64,000 bases of DNA from Mesotaenium endlicherianum. Lineage: Eukaryota; Streptophyta; Zygnematophyceae; Zygnematales; Mesotaeniaceae. The notes beneath the pieces were generated by a model. It ran no database searches. It was not told the origin of the DNA and saw nothing but the letters and a program-made list of their open reading frames with translations. A program made the position numbers and the translations under genes. Below are positions 54,451 to 64,000 of this stretch, one piece after another (position 1 is the first letter of the stretch; each line of letters opens with the position of its first letter). The stretch spans positions 186,001-250,000 of the forward strand of contig WELA01005691.1 in NCBI GenBank assembly GCA_009602735.1. The letters are read 5' to 3'.

Positions 54451-55099
54451 TAACTTCTTCACGCCTGGCCATGTCGACGTACCTGTCGCACCTAGTTATG
54501 GGATACGCACGTATCAGTCGACCGCCGACGTAAAACGCGGCGTATTGCAAAAATACGTATTATACAGACAATTGGTAAGTAAAGAGATTGATTTGGTTAT
54601 CTACAGGCCGCTCTATTCGTATTTATTCATTTCATAATGATTCGGCTCGCGCGACATTTTGCGCACGTATGGGCTGTCCAACTCGACAGGGTCGCGCACA
54701 GAGCGCTATTGTAACAATCTGGGCTTTTTAGGCGTATTCGAGACGTTCCTTGGCTACCAAAAAAACGTTATACTATGTATCAATACATTAATTGATAAAT
54801 GACTGCATCTTGATGAATAAATCAACACAAACGTGTGCCGACTAATTCCTGGTCGATTGGCGAAACGACCAAGATGCTATTGCAAAAACATCGTGAAGTA
54901 ACTTGATTACTTTGCAATAGTACGATGCAATCAATCATAACGTTAGCGTGATACTTTATAAAGGAATAACTTGATGAAATAATGATTAATTCTTTTGTCG
55001 ACTTCCATTGTTTCGAATAATGATTGTCATTGTTTTCGGTCAACGACAATCGTTCAACCAAAAGAAAACACCTTTGAAGTGGCATAAGGGAGTCACCAA
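54451..55099. other. No recognisable feature
   Basis: Starts with TACGT-rich text (54475-54560) that loosely recalls hAT subterminal words but has no end motif. The rest is AT-rich. It may include the 3' non-coding end of the piggyBac-like element. Confidence 0.4.
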
Positions 55100-56710
55100 C
55101 TATAACGTCGCTACATACATTGTATGATCAAGAATAAAACAAAAGTACATAGCGCGGTATTTTACTATAAGCCAAGAGTCATGACGAAGCACTCCAAGAA
55201 GAGGTTTGTCTCCTTCACATGTCACGTGAAGAGGTAGACTTTTTGGGTTGGCACGTTCAACAGGTACAATTGTCCTATTACAACCCCCAAACACAGATGT
55301 CGCAGGATTGCCAAGCGCACTCAGATGGCTCGCGTTGGCAAGTACAGATACTTGCAGAGTCAATCTCAGTGCAACTTCAAAAGCACCTCTTCTTGTCATT
55401 GCATTTTTGTCCAATTTTTGCGCGACTCCTTTTGAAAAGAGCTTAAAAAAGATCCGCACTATTCTTATGAAAGATAGAATTGTTATAGCTACGCTGCATT
55501 CCGAGCAGAAGTAAGAGGGCCTGACCTTGCGACCAGCAGCGAATTCAGGCCACTTCCTGAACTTGCACACCACACAGAGAGGCCTTGTCCCATTTGGCAC
55601 CCAGTTAGGAAAGTGCCTTGCTATCCACCTTTGCTCCTCTCCTCTCCCTTCATGGCGTGACTGATGCTGCCTATTCCTCGTAAACTCAATGTTTGTCATA
55701 AAGTTGTACCTGTTGGCGTTTGGATGTGCCATGTTTTACAGTATGAGTGCATTTGCAAGAGCCCCATTAAACAGCCCCCAGTATAACCTGTGCAACCACT
55801 TGAAGGTGACATGCTCTCTCTCAACAGAATAGTTGGCGCGCAAAGACAACTTATCAAATTGGTCCACACCGTCCTTGTGCTGGTTGTAGTGCAAATTATC
55901 TTGGGGCACTTCACTGAGGTAATAGGGCCATCCTTCTGTCTCTTATTAACCTCCCGCTAGAGTTTGAGCCACCTTTACAGCAGTAGACATGAAGTGCACA
56001 ACCTTCTTATCCTGCCAATTAATTGCAAGCTGATGGGACTCCTCACAAATTGTTGCAATGAAAGTACCTTTATGTCTTTCTCTCCAGGCTCTAGTTTGAG
56101 TTTTTGCAGCTTCTTAGGAAAGTTCATTCCGCCTTGTTGACAAATTCCTCTACCCCCATGGCTCAGCTCTAAAACTTCTTCTTAAATATTAGAGAACTGA
56201 AGCCTTTGTTCAAAAAGAAGCTGTAGCTCACACCTTCAGGTAGGTTCTTTAACAACTTCAGAACACAAGTGGTATGCAGACCTACCTGTTTGACTTTGTC
56301 ATACACATTGAAGTCAAAGCAGTACAAGGAGGTGTTGTCCCAAACAGTGTAGACCTCCATTCTAAACTTATAAAGCTTGCTTGCACTATCAACTTTGACG
56401 AGAGAGTGCTTGTTCCTTCTTGGAATAGACCTTGCGTTTACTGTGAGGTTAACTTGGGGATTGTACCAGTAATGAAACTTCTTTTTCAAAAGATCACCGA
56501 AAGAGAAACACTGCCAAAGCTTGAACTGACTTGTATTTCTAGCATGTATATCCCTGCCACTATTGTCTCTTGAGTGACAGTTTCTCTCTATTACCTGCCC
56601 CTGTTTCTCGATACAAGATGATCAAATGCAGGAGGCTGAACATGACCAGCTGTCTTATTTCCCCAATGCTGAGGGATCCTACGCAGAGGCCACAAGGCCA
56701 TAGCAGACAC
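55100..56710 (-). pseudogene. piggyBac-like transposase, C-terminal two thirds
   Basis: Minus strand, continuing the gene interrupted by the copia element. Just past the insertion the text reads ALWPLRRIPQHW, the piggyBac block before the first catalytic Asp. At 56169-56489: SKLYKFRMEVYTVWD, YCFDFNVYDKVKQVG and LPEGVSYSFFLNKGFSS, matching the DDE_Tnp_1_7 core where YxDNFFTS is usual, so the acidic residue there appears lost. At 55740-55900: YNQHKDGVDQFDKL, like YNxxMGGVDxxDQ. At 55495-55615 the cysteine-rich tail HFPNWVPNGTRPLCVVC and SYFCSEC. Reading frames differ between blocks, so the gene is dead. The last 90 codons (to 55100) match nothing I know. Confidence 0.7.
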
Positions 56711-56715
56711 AGGCC
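56711..56715. repeat. 5-bp target-site duplication, left of copia
   Basis: AGGCC, identical to 61938-61942. Confidence 0.9.
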
Positions 56716-57076
56716 TGTAGAAAATAAGCAGTCCTAGCTCCAATTGCTTAGTATGTGCGTTCACATGTGTGGAGATTGATTGAAGTGTGTGGTCGGTCGA
56801 GTCCAGCTAATGTTAGTTCAGAGTGTCAATGTGTAGGGCTTCTGATGACTAGGACTGTTGATTAGTTCGAGGTAGGTTAGCAGCCACAAATGTGAATATA
56901 GAAGGGCAGAGAAACTTGTAAGGGACACACTTGAGTAAGAAAGAGTTGAGCTCCCGAGAAAGAGAGTGCTCCTCTTGGTGTCGTGTGCATGCTTATATGT
57001 GTTGTGTATGAGCTGCAAGTGAAGCATTTGTCTTACTATAGAACGAGTAAGCAATGACAGATGAAGATTTTCAACA
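56716..57076 (+). repeat. Copia 5' LTR
   Basis: TGTAGAAAATAAGCAG to GAAGATTTTCAACA. The gag ATG at 57054 lies inside its last 23 bases. Confidence 0.95.
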
Positions 57077-58883
57077 TGGTATCGGAGCAGGTTCTAACTC
57101 TCGGCTCCCGCACTTCGATGGGAAGGGCACTGAGTATCTTGTGTGGTCGCGAAGAGTGTGTGCACAGTTAGCCAGACATGATCTCAAAGAGATAGTGCTT
57201 GGAAATGAAAAGATCCCAGATCCACTCCAAGTGCCCGCTGCAAATGCTGATGCAGCAACTAGAGAAGCGTATGTTGCGAATGGAGCAGCTAGAGTTGCAT
57301 GGCAAAAGAGGGAGGCACATGCATTTGATCTGCTTACAAAGAGCTTGGGTCAGGAGACCTACATGAGAGTGCTGAATGTAGAGACCAGCACAGCGACGTG
57401 GGAGTCGTTAAAGAACCTGCACCAGCAGTATAGTGTTGCTAACAGAGGCACCTTCAAGAAGAAGTTTGCTCTGTTCAAGCAAGAAGAGGGAGAGAGCGTG
57501 CAGTCCTACTTCTCCCGCATCAGCGAAGTGTGTGAGGAATTAAAAGCCTTGGATGCCGAGGTGAATCAAGAAGATCAGGTGATTCAAGCTCTGAATGGAT
57601 TGGATTTAAAGTTTGAGACCTTCAGAGACTCCCTGTCAGTGCTGACAACTGCTGAACTCACCATGGAGAACATTGAATCCAAGTTGCTCATTAAGGAGGT
57701 TCAGTTGGAGACCAAAGAAAAGGCAAGCTCATCCACTGAACAGGCTCTACTCATGTTTGGAGACAGGAAGTTTCGTCTGGTGGGCAATCAGCTAGTGGAG
57801 CAGATGGAAGAGTTTAGCGTGGCCAATTCCAGTCGGCAAGGAGAAGGATGGGAAGAAAGGAGGTCAAGTTCTCTTAGAGGAGGCTATCAAGGCAGAGAAG
57901 GTGGAAGCAAGAAAGGGAGATGCTTCATTTGTGGGAAGACAGAACATTCTGCACCAAGCTGCGAGGATGCAGTGTGCTTCATGTGCAACAAGAAGGGACA
58001 TCTGGCCAGGGATTGCAGCCAGAAGAGAGAAGGTACTTCCCTTCATGATGCTGAAGAAAATGCCAATGCTGTTACTATAGAGGAGTCACTGGTGTGCAGC
58101 GAGCAGGATGAGGATGCCTGGTTTTTTGACTCAGGAGCTTCAAGACATGCGACTCCAAAGAGAGAGATCATGCTCGACTACAAGTCCTGTAGTCCAGTGC
58201 CAGTCAGAGTTGGTGATGGCATGCTGCTGCAAGGGATTGGAACTGGAAAGGTGTTAGTCATGACACACCTAGGCAAGAGGAGGCACAACTTAACGATGCA
58301 GGATGTGCTTCACTGTCTGGGACTAGTGAAGAATCTGTTGTCGGTGCCAAAGACCACAGCCCTTGGAAACACAGTGGTGTTTGAAGGAAGTGATTGTCAA
58401 GTCATGGACTCGAACGGTGATGTGGTAACGAAGGCTGTGAAGTCAAGTGTTCAAGGCAGCTTGTTCAAAATCCAGTGCCAAACTGAGATTGCTCTATCTG
58501 TAATGGACCAGATTCTTCAGGTTGAGTTTGTACTTGGTGCACAGGGAGGTGCTAAGCTAGAGAGTGACATCAACCTGTGGCACCAGAGGCTGGGACATGT
58601 GAGTGAGCAGAGATTGAAGCAGATGGCACAAGACAAGGAGAGAGGGCTGCCAGACTTTGCAGGGCAGAGGTTAGAATTCTGCAGGGGATGTGAGATGGGG
58701 AAGCAGGCCAGGAAGGCATTCCCAAAGGGAGAAGCTTCAAGGGCTAGTGAGTTGCTGGAGTTGGTGCACTCAGATGTGTGGGGACCTGCTAGTGTAACAG
58801 CCAGATCAGCAAGAAACTTGTATTACATCACCTTTGTAGATGACTACTCCAAGAAGACTGAGGGGTATGGATCAGGCGTATGA
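57054..58883 (+). pseudogene. Copia gag, protease and start of integrase
   Basis: 609-codon open stretch. Gag starts MTDEDFQHGIGAGSNSRL and then LPHFDGKGTEYLVW; the UBN2-type block MRVLNVETSTATWESLKNL and YFSRISEVCEELKAL follows. Two zinc knuckles CFICGKTEHSAPSC and CFMCNKKGHLARDC lie near residues 290-325. Protease active site WFFDSGASRHAT is near residue 358. The zinc end of integrase LWHQRLGHVSEQRLKQM...CRGCEMGKQAR and the first core Asp in LELVHSDVWGPASV follow. Gag and pol are fused in one frame, as is common in copia. The element is broken downstream. Confidence 0.9.
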
Positions 58884-59922
58884 AAAGTTCTTGAAGTACA
58901 AGGCATCCGTGGAGAAGCAGTTGGGAAAGAGTATCAGGACCGTGAGGACTGATAATGGGTCTGAGTATGTTAACGGCTACTTTGACAAGTTTCTGAGGCA
59001 CGAATGAATCAAGCATGAGCTGACTATTACTTACTCTTCTCAGCAGAATGGAGTTGCTGAGAGGAAGAACAGGACTCTTGTGGAGGCTGCAAGAGCGATG
59101 ATCTTTGCGTCTGGTCAGAACGTGAGCTTGTGGGCAGAAGCTGTAAGCACTGCTGCTTATGTAAGTAACAGGCTGCCATCGGCTGCTATTGGTGGAAGGA
59201 TTCCTGAGGAGGTCTGGAGTGGGAAGAAACTCTCTGTGCAAGAGTTGAGAGTCTTCGGGACAGAGGTGTGGTCCCATATTCCCTTGGACAAGAGGCACAA
59301 GCTGCAACCCAAATGTGAGAGGTGTGTACTTGTGGGCTACGACACCAACAGCAAAGGGTACAGGCTGGTGAAAGTGAGAACAGGAGAAGTGATCGTGAGC
59401 AGAGATGTGATCTTCAACGAGAAGGTGCTGGACCCTGGGAGCTCTAGATTCTATGAAGAATTTGTACCAAAGGGAGAAGAGCAGAGCAGAGTTGAGACTC
59501 GGCTTCAAGCTGCTGCAAGAGCTGATCCTGCTGCTGGAGCTCAGGCACTGCCAGAGATGCCGCAACCAGGCATTGAAGCTCTGGAGGAGCCTGAATCAAG
59601 GAGTGATGAGCAAGAGGGAGCAGCCTCTGATGCTGAGGACGAGGTCAAGTTCATTGGGGAGAGAATAGGACCTAGACTCTCAGAGGGAGCAGCACAGGAG
59701 AGGAGAGAACAAGTCCACGACCTCAGGGAGCGACAGCACCGTAGGAGAGAAGATCAAGGAGATTGGCAGGCAGGGAGCCAGAAGCAACAGAGGGAGCTGA
59801 GAGGAGCTCCAGATCACCTGCAAAAGGAGAAGCGTCCACTAGTGGAGAGAGCCATGGCTCATCTAGACACTCAAGAAGAGAGAGTGTTCCACCTGCTAGA
59901 TTTGGCTTTGAAGAGTATGTAA
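58884..59922 (+). pseudogene. Copia integrase core and C-terminal region
   Basis: TDNGSEYVNGYF holds the second core Asp. QQNGVAERKNRTLVEAARAM holds the Glu. NVSLWAEAVSTAAYVSNRLP and RVFGTEVWSHIPLDKRHKL follow, then the C-terminal GYDTNSKGYRLVKV block and a long Glu/Arg/Gln-rich tail before RT. Broken. Confidence 0.85.
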
Positions 59923-59999
59923 GTGTGGCTGATTCAATGGCTGAGGAGGATGCTGTAGAGAGTGAGGTGGTCTACATGGTAGCTGACTCAGAGCCCAAG

Positions 60000-61557
60000 A
60001 CCTTTGAGGCTGCTATGCAAACAGAGGAAGCAGCTAAGTGGAGAAAGGCTTCTGAGGAAGAGATGGAGTCACTGGCAAAGAATGAGACATGGGACCTGGC
60101 AGAGCTGCCACCTGGTAAGAAGGTTGTGGTGGATCTACAGGAAGAAGAGGAAGGCCGATGAATCAGTGGACAGATACAAGGCGCAGTTTGTGGCAAAGGG
60201 CTACTCCCAGACAGAGGGAGAAGACTATCATGAGACTTTTGCACCAGTTGCCAAGATTGCCACAGTGAGAGTCGTGGCGCAGATTGCCGCAGTGGAGGAT
60301 ATGGAGATGCATCAGATGGACGTGAAGACTGCATTTCTGTATGGGGAGCTGGAGGAGGAGGTCTACATGGAGCAGCCAGAGGGATTCATTGATGAGAAGT
60401 TCCCGAAGAAGGTGTGCAAGCTGAAGAAGTCCGTGTATGGACTGAAGCAGTCTCCAAGAATGTAGAACCAGAAGATAGACTCCTTTCTTCATGGTGAGGG
60501 ATTTTTGAAGTCCAATGCTGACAGCAGTTTGTATATGAAGGGAGCAGGTGATGATAGGGTGATGCTGGTACTATATGTTGATGACCTGCTGCTCGTTGGC
60601 AAGAAGATCGTGGAGGTGCAGAAGGTGAAGGATGCCCTGAGTCGTGCCTTCGATATGAAGGACTTGGGAGAGGTACAGTTCCTGCTTGGCATTCAAGTGA
60701 AGAGAGACAGGGCCAAGTGGATTGTAATGCTGGGTCAGCCAGCCTACTTGCAGACAATGCTGGAGAGGTTTGATAGGATGGGTTGTAAGCCTGTCAGTGT
60801 GCCCCTTGATCCTAAGCACAAGCTGAGCTCGAGTATGTGTGCTAAGGATAAGCATGAGTGGGAGATGATGTCTCAGGTGCCCATGAGGAAGGTTGCAGGT
60901 AGTATCATGTATCTGATGGTGTGCACACAGCCTGATATTGCTAACGCAGTCGGGATAGTGAGTCAGTTCATCTAGAATCCAGGCCCTGCACACTGGGAGG
61001 CTATGAAGAGGATCCTGAGATGTCTCAAGGGGACACCAAACCAGTGGTTCCACCTTGGAGGAAGTAACAGTGTGAGGCTAGAAGGGTGCAGTGATGCTGA
61101 ATGGGGAGGAGAAAAAATAGACACTCGGAAGTCTACAACAGGCTATGCATTCTCTCTGGCTAAGGGTGCTGTGACCTCGAAGAGCAAGAGATAAAAGGTG
61201 GTGGCCTTGTCGTCCATGGAGGCAGAGTATATGGCAGCCTCACACGCAGTGAGAGAGGCACTGTGGCTGAGAAGACTTCTGGAGGACCTGGGCTATGAGC
61301 AGAGAAGACCCACTATTATTTTAAGTGATAGTCAGAGCTGCATTGCATTAGGAAAGAACCCAGTTGAGCATGCTAGGAGTAATCAGTTAAATATTCAATA
61401 TTATAAGTGCAGGGAGAGTGTGCTTGATGGTAGTGTAGAGTTCAAGTTTGTTAGTACTGATAAGATGGTGGCTGATGCCTTGACAAAGGCTGTTCCTAGA
61501 GTAAAGCACCAATGGTGTGCTGAGATGCTAGGACTGAAAGAGATAGTGAGCAAATAG
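60000..61557 (+). pseudogene. Copia reverse transcriptase and RNase H
   Basis: RT begins about 60010 with [20 protein letters not shown] (start of the RVT_2 family). [20 protein letters not shown] and [20 protein letters not shown] follow, with the catalytic LYVDDLLLVGKK near 60570-60605. RNase H: DTRKSTTGYAFSLAKGAVT, VALSSMEAEYMAASHAVREA and TIILSDSQSCIALGKNPVEH, ending KFVSTDKMVADALTKAVP. Broken in a few places. The copia order with RT after integrase is clear. Confidence 0.9.
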
Positions 61558-61575
61558 ATTAGAACTGAGAGTGAG

Positions 61576-61937
61576 TGTAGAAAATAAGCAGTCCTAACTC
61601 TAATTGCTTAGTATGTGCGTTCACATGTGTGGAGGTTGACTGAAGTGTGTGGTCGGTCGAGTCCAGCTAATGTTGGTTGAGAGTGTGGATGTGTAGGGCT
61701 TCTGATGACCAGGACTGTCGATTTGTTCGAGGTAGGTTAGCAGCCACAAATGTGAATATAGAACGGCAGAGAAACTTGTAAGGGACACACTTGAGTAAGA
61801 AAGAGTTGAGCTCCCGAAAAAAGAGAGTGCTCCTCTTGGTGTCGTGTGCATGCTTATATGTGTTGTGTATAAGCTTCAAGTAAAGCATTTGTCTTGCTAT
61901 AGAACGAGTAAGCAATGACAGATGAAGATTTTCAACA
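61576..61937 (+). repeat. Copia 3' LTR
   Basis: Same ends as the 5' LTR; preceded by the purine-rich AGAACTGAGAGTGAG. Confidence 0.95.
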
Positions 61938-61942
61938 AGGCC
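61938..61942. repeat. 5-bp target-site duplication, right of copia
   Basis: AGGCC, identical to 56711-56715. Confidence 0.9.
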
Positions 61943-62680
61943 ATGCCACGTAACAATGTCAAAGACAATGACTGGCTTCCACTCCTTGGCCTTGTTTGCA
62001 TGTGGATACGCATTTGTTTCATCAACAACCTTATGGAACCAATCCATGGTAACAAACATAGTAACAACAGCAAAAGGAGAGAGTTGTTTGAAAGCTCTGC
62101 CACTCATGTTCTGCAAACTAGTAGATGGTGGAGGTATTGGCTTCTTCAGCCAATCAGTATGCTCACCAAGGCGCACATGTCGGATGGTGTAGTCATCCAA
62201 GTCATGCAGCACACTCTGAAGCTCATCAGCTTCATCCACAGGATTATTGTCCAGCTCCAAGTCACATTCTCATGTTTTGATGCATCGAAGTTCACCGCTA
62301 CCTTCTTCGGGTAAGACTTCCTGGCTCCCTTTCTTGCTTCTAACCTCTGCTTTGTTTTTCTGACTTTCTTGTCCTCCCTAAACTCTTGGGCACTCATGTG
62401 TGTTTCCCTCTGCTTAGAGGGCCTACCTCTTTTGCTCAGCACCTCCTCCTCCTCCTGCTCCTCCCTTTCAAAGTCTTCAACATCCTCCTCCTCATCAAAC
62501 TCTTCCCCCTCCTCCTCCTCCTCCTCCTCCTCCACCTCTTGCTGCTGCTGAACATCATCATCCTGCCTGCTTCTTGATGTGCTTGCTCCTGCCTGTTGTG
62601 CTATTAGCATTTGAGCTTCTAAATCCTTGAGCTTCTTCAATTGACCCGTATCATTTGCAGCAAAAGTCTTTAGAGGAGAG
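61943..62680 (-). pseudogene. piggyBac-like transposase, N-terminal part
   Basis: Minus strand. It begins in a helix-rich stretch QLKKLKDLEAQMLIAQQAG. A strongly acidic run (EVEEEEEEEEGEEFDEEED) and a basic stretch SKRGRPSKQRETHMSAQEF (AT-hook-like GRP) follow. The N-terminal DDE_Tnp_1_7 text is DWFHKVVDETNAYPHANKAK, then EWKPVIVFDIVTWHGL, ending at the copia insertion at 61942. ETNxYA and W-x-PV...GL are usual in piggyBac transposases. There is one net frame change near 62255. No ATG start is seen, and the 5' end is lost near the LTR fragment at 62735. It belongs with 55100-56710. Confidence 0.7.
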
Positions 62681-62734
62681 TCAACTCATCCACTTTGTAT
62701 GCAAAACTTTGAGGTAGACATAACATTCATGCAA

Positions 62735-63314
62735 ATGTAATAGTGTAATAAGTTCAGCCTGCTGAACTTTAGTTAAATATTGAGTCTGCTGGACTTTATA
62801 AATTAATCAGTTTAATGACTCAGCCGGGAGCAGCAGGCTGAAGTCAACTTAGGTCAGCTTGCTGACACGTTCTTTGACAGCCAGCTGACTTCCGTACTCG
62901 GTAGCAGCGAATTGCCTAGATATGTATCTATATGTGGTGTGCTAGATGAATGGTCAGATGACATCCTTAGGATGGATGGCGATTCGGGATGATGGGAGAT
63001 GGCGGTGGATTTGGTTAACTGAGGTCCTACTAACGCGATTAACTCCCAGGTAGGCGGTGCCATCGCACTGGCCGTTGAACAGTAACCTCATTCCATGTAC
63101 ATATGCTAGGTATTGCTCTCGAGTTCGGCATTTGAAAACGAGGCCAACTCTCTTGTACTGCTTATTGAGAGAGATTTGAACCCAAGGCAAGAAGCCATTG
63201 CTATGCACTGTCTCCTAGCCTTGCTTATGTGTGAGTTTGCTAATTGCATAATTGATGCTAATCTACTTCTATTTGACGCACGGGTTTTGTCCACAGCTAG
63301 TGTGTTGTCTTTTG
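62735..63314 (+). repeat. Ty3 family I LTR fragment
   Basis: Matches about positions 60-640 of the 713-bp LTR: GTTCAGCCTGCTGAACTTTA, TGACAGCCAGCTGACTTCCG and CATTCCATGTACATATGCTA. Both ends are missing. It sits just upstream of the piggyBac-like N-terminus, so it may mark the event that removed that gene's start. Confidence 0.8.
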
Positions 63315-64000
63315 GTGAAGGGCACAAAAGATTCTTTACATATGAGAGCAATTGGACCATGCCAATTTGGTCTACAAATACATCCTTACATGGTAACGAT
63401 TAAAATGGTAAACATTCAACAATGAGGCCATTACACAAAAAAAACCTAAGAGATTATCAAACAGGAAGGACAAATGTGAAAGCAAAGAGGGGGAGCACAT
63501 CTGATGTTGGCATATCTGCAAATTGGCAACATGAATGTCCGGCCACTTTCTTGTGTCAACTTCTCTGAAAGTAGATTACGAAAAATTATTGACCAGAATG
63601 TAAGTAAAGAGTAAACAAGCCAAGACGAACTTGAGTGGGATTTGAGAACCTATACGAGCAACCACCACAATACAAATCCGAAATACTGAGCAGCATACAG
63701 ACTACAAGAAGTAAGATAGAGCAGGTCATTTAGGCCATCTCTGTTGAAAATGTACCTTATACATAGATAGCACGCACGTTAGAATCACAAAGTGAAGACA
63801 ACATGTCGTCACGTGCTACTGCAAGCAAGTGCATACGGCAACAAAGTGATGGAGGTAACCAAAAGGCAAGAATTGCAACTTACGAGCTGAATGGTGCTGC
63901 TCAATGAACTGAAATGGGCAAGTAACCTGTAATGTAGATAACCCTGAGGCTTGGCCTCAAAAGGGTTGTGGCAGTGTGCTTTGCAGCTAGCAAGGAAGAT
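63315..64000. other. No recognisable feature
   Basis: AT-rich to mixed sequence to the right edge, with no open frame of note, repeat or RNA gene seen. Confidence 0.5.

Larger units (their letters stand above)
56716..61937 (+). mobile_element. Ty1/copia element (5.2 kb, both LTRs, broken coding)
   Basis: LTRs at 56716-57076 (361 bp) and 61576-61937 (362 bp), TG...CA, flanked by perfect 5-bp AGGCC. Primer site TGGTATCGGAGCAGG directly after the 5' LTR (initiator Met type). Order gag, protease, integrase, RT, RNase H is the copia order. The two LTRs differ at about 17 positions plus one length change (close to 5 percent), so it is not recent. Coding is interrupted about five times. It lies within the piggyBac-like gene. 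Confidence 0.95.

Noticed and set aside
62369-62577. Plus-strand Ser/Leu-rich frames
   Set aside because: Antisense shadow of the acidic run in the piggyBac-like N-terminus.

Overview
This window is transposon-dense nuclear DNA from a eukaryote. No ordinary host gene could be recognised. It holds several lineages of Ty3/gypsy chromodomain retrotransposons (integrase followed by a chromodomain), one Ty1/copia element, a large hAT DNA transposon with small non-autonomous relatives, piggyBac-like transposase remnants, a non-coding LTR element and a ~190-bp satellite. TTTAGGG-type motifs, chromoviruses and initiator-Met-type primer sites fit the green lineage. The character of the elements makes a large-genome streptophyte alga such as a charophyte (Chara-like) my best guess, but that is inference. 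Two runs of N (24702-25029 and a single N at 45740) mark assembly joins.

Layout. 1-2590: satellite array. 2591-4249: nothing recognised. 4250-7419: 3' part of a Ty3 element of family I, with an extra ORF downstream of the chromodomain and a 713-bp LTR. 7420-11415: family II Ty3 element on the minus strand (5' LTR, gag, pol to RNase H), abutting 11416-14450, a gag-like remnant plus its LTR. 15100-21775: a non-coding LARD-type LTR element and a related LTR segment. 21905-30359: a structurally complete 8.45-kb hAT element with terminal inverted repeats, perfect 8-bp target duplication, a two-exon transposase with BED finger, and a hairpin-forming minisatellite. 31330-35307: rearranged Ty3 fragments and an LTR. 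35470-36012: piggyBac C-terminal fragment. 36640-42657: family I Ty3 element carrying a 349-bp hAT-like insertion. 42660-50339: gag remnant, minus-strand family I element whose LTR is flanked by internal sequence on both sides, then a family II 3' end. 50696-54450: hAT-like ends, a DNA cytosine methyltransferase-like fragment and a Ty3 pol fragment. 55100-62640: piggyBac-like transposase remnant split by a 5.2-kb copia element with perfect 5-bp target duplication. 62735-63314: a last family I LTR fragment. 63315-64000: nothing recognised.

The nested order gives relative ages: copia is younger than the piggyBac remnant, the small hAT-like element is younger than the Ty3 element it sits in, and family II entered or abuts the gag-like remnant at 11415/11416. 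All LTR elements are broken fossils. The hAT element is the best preserved unit. The points most worth following are the methyltransferase fragment inside retroelement debris, the conserved extra 3' ORF of family I Ty3 elements, and the compensated hairpin minisatellite inside the hAT element.
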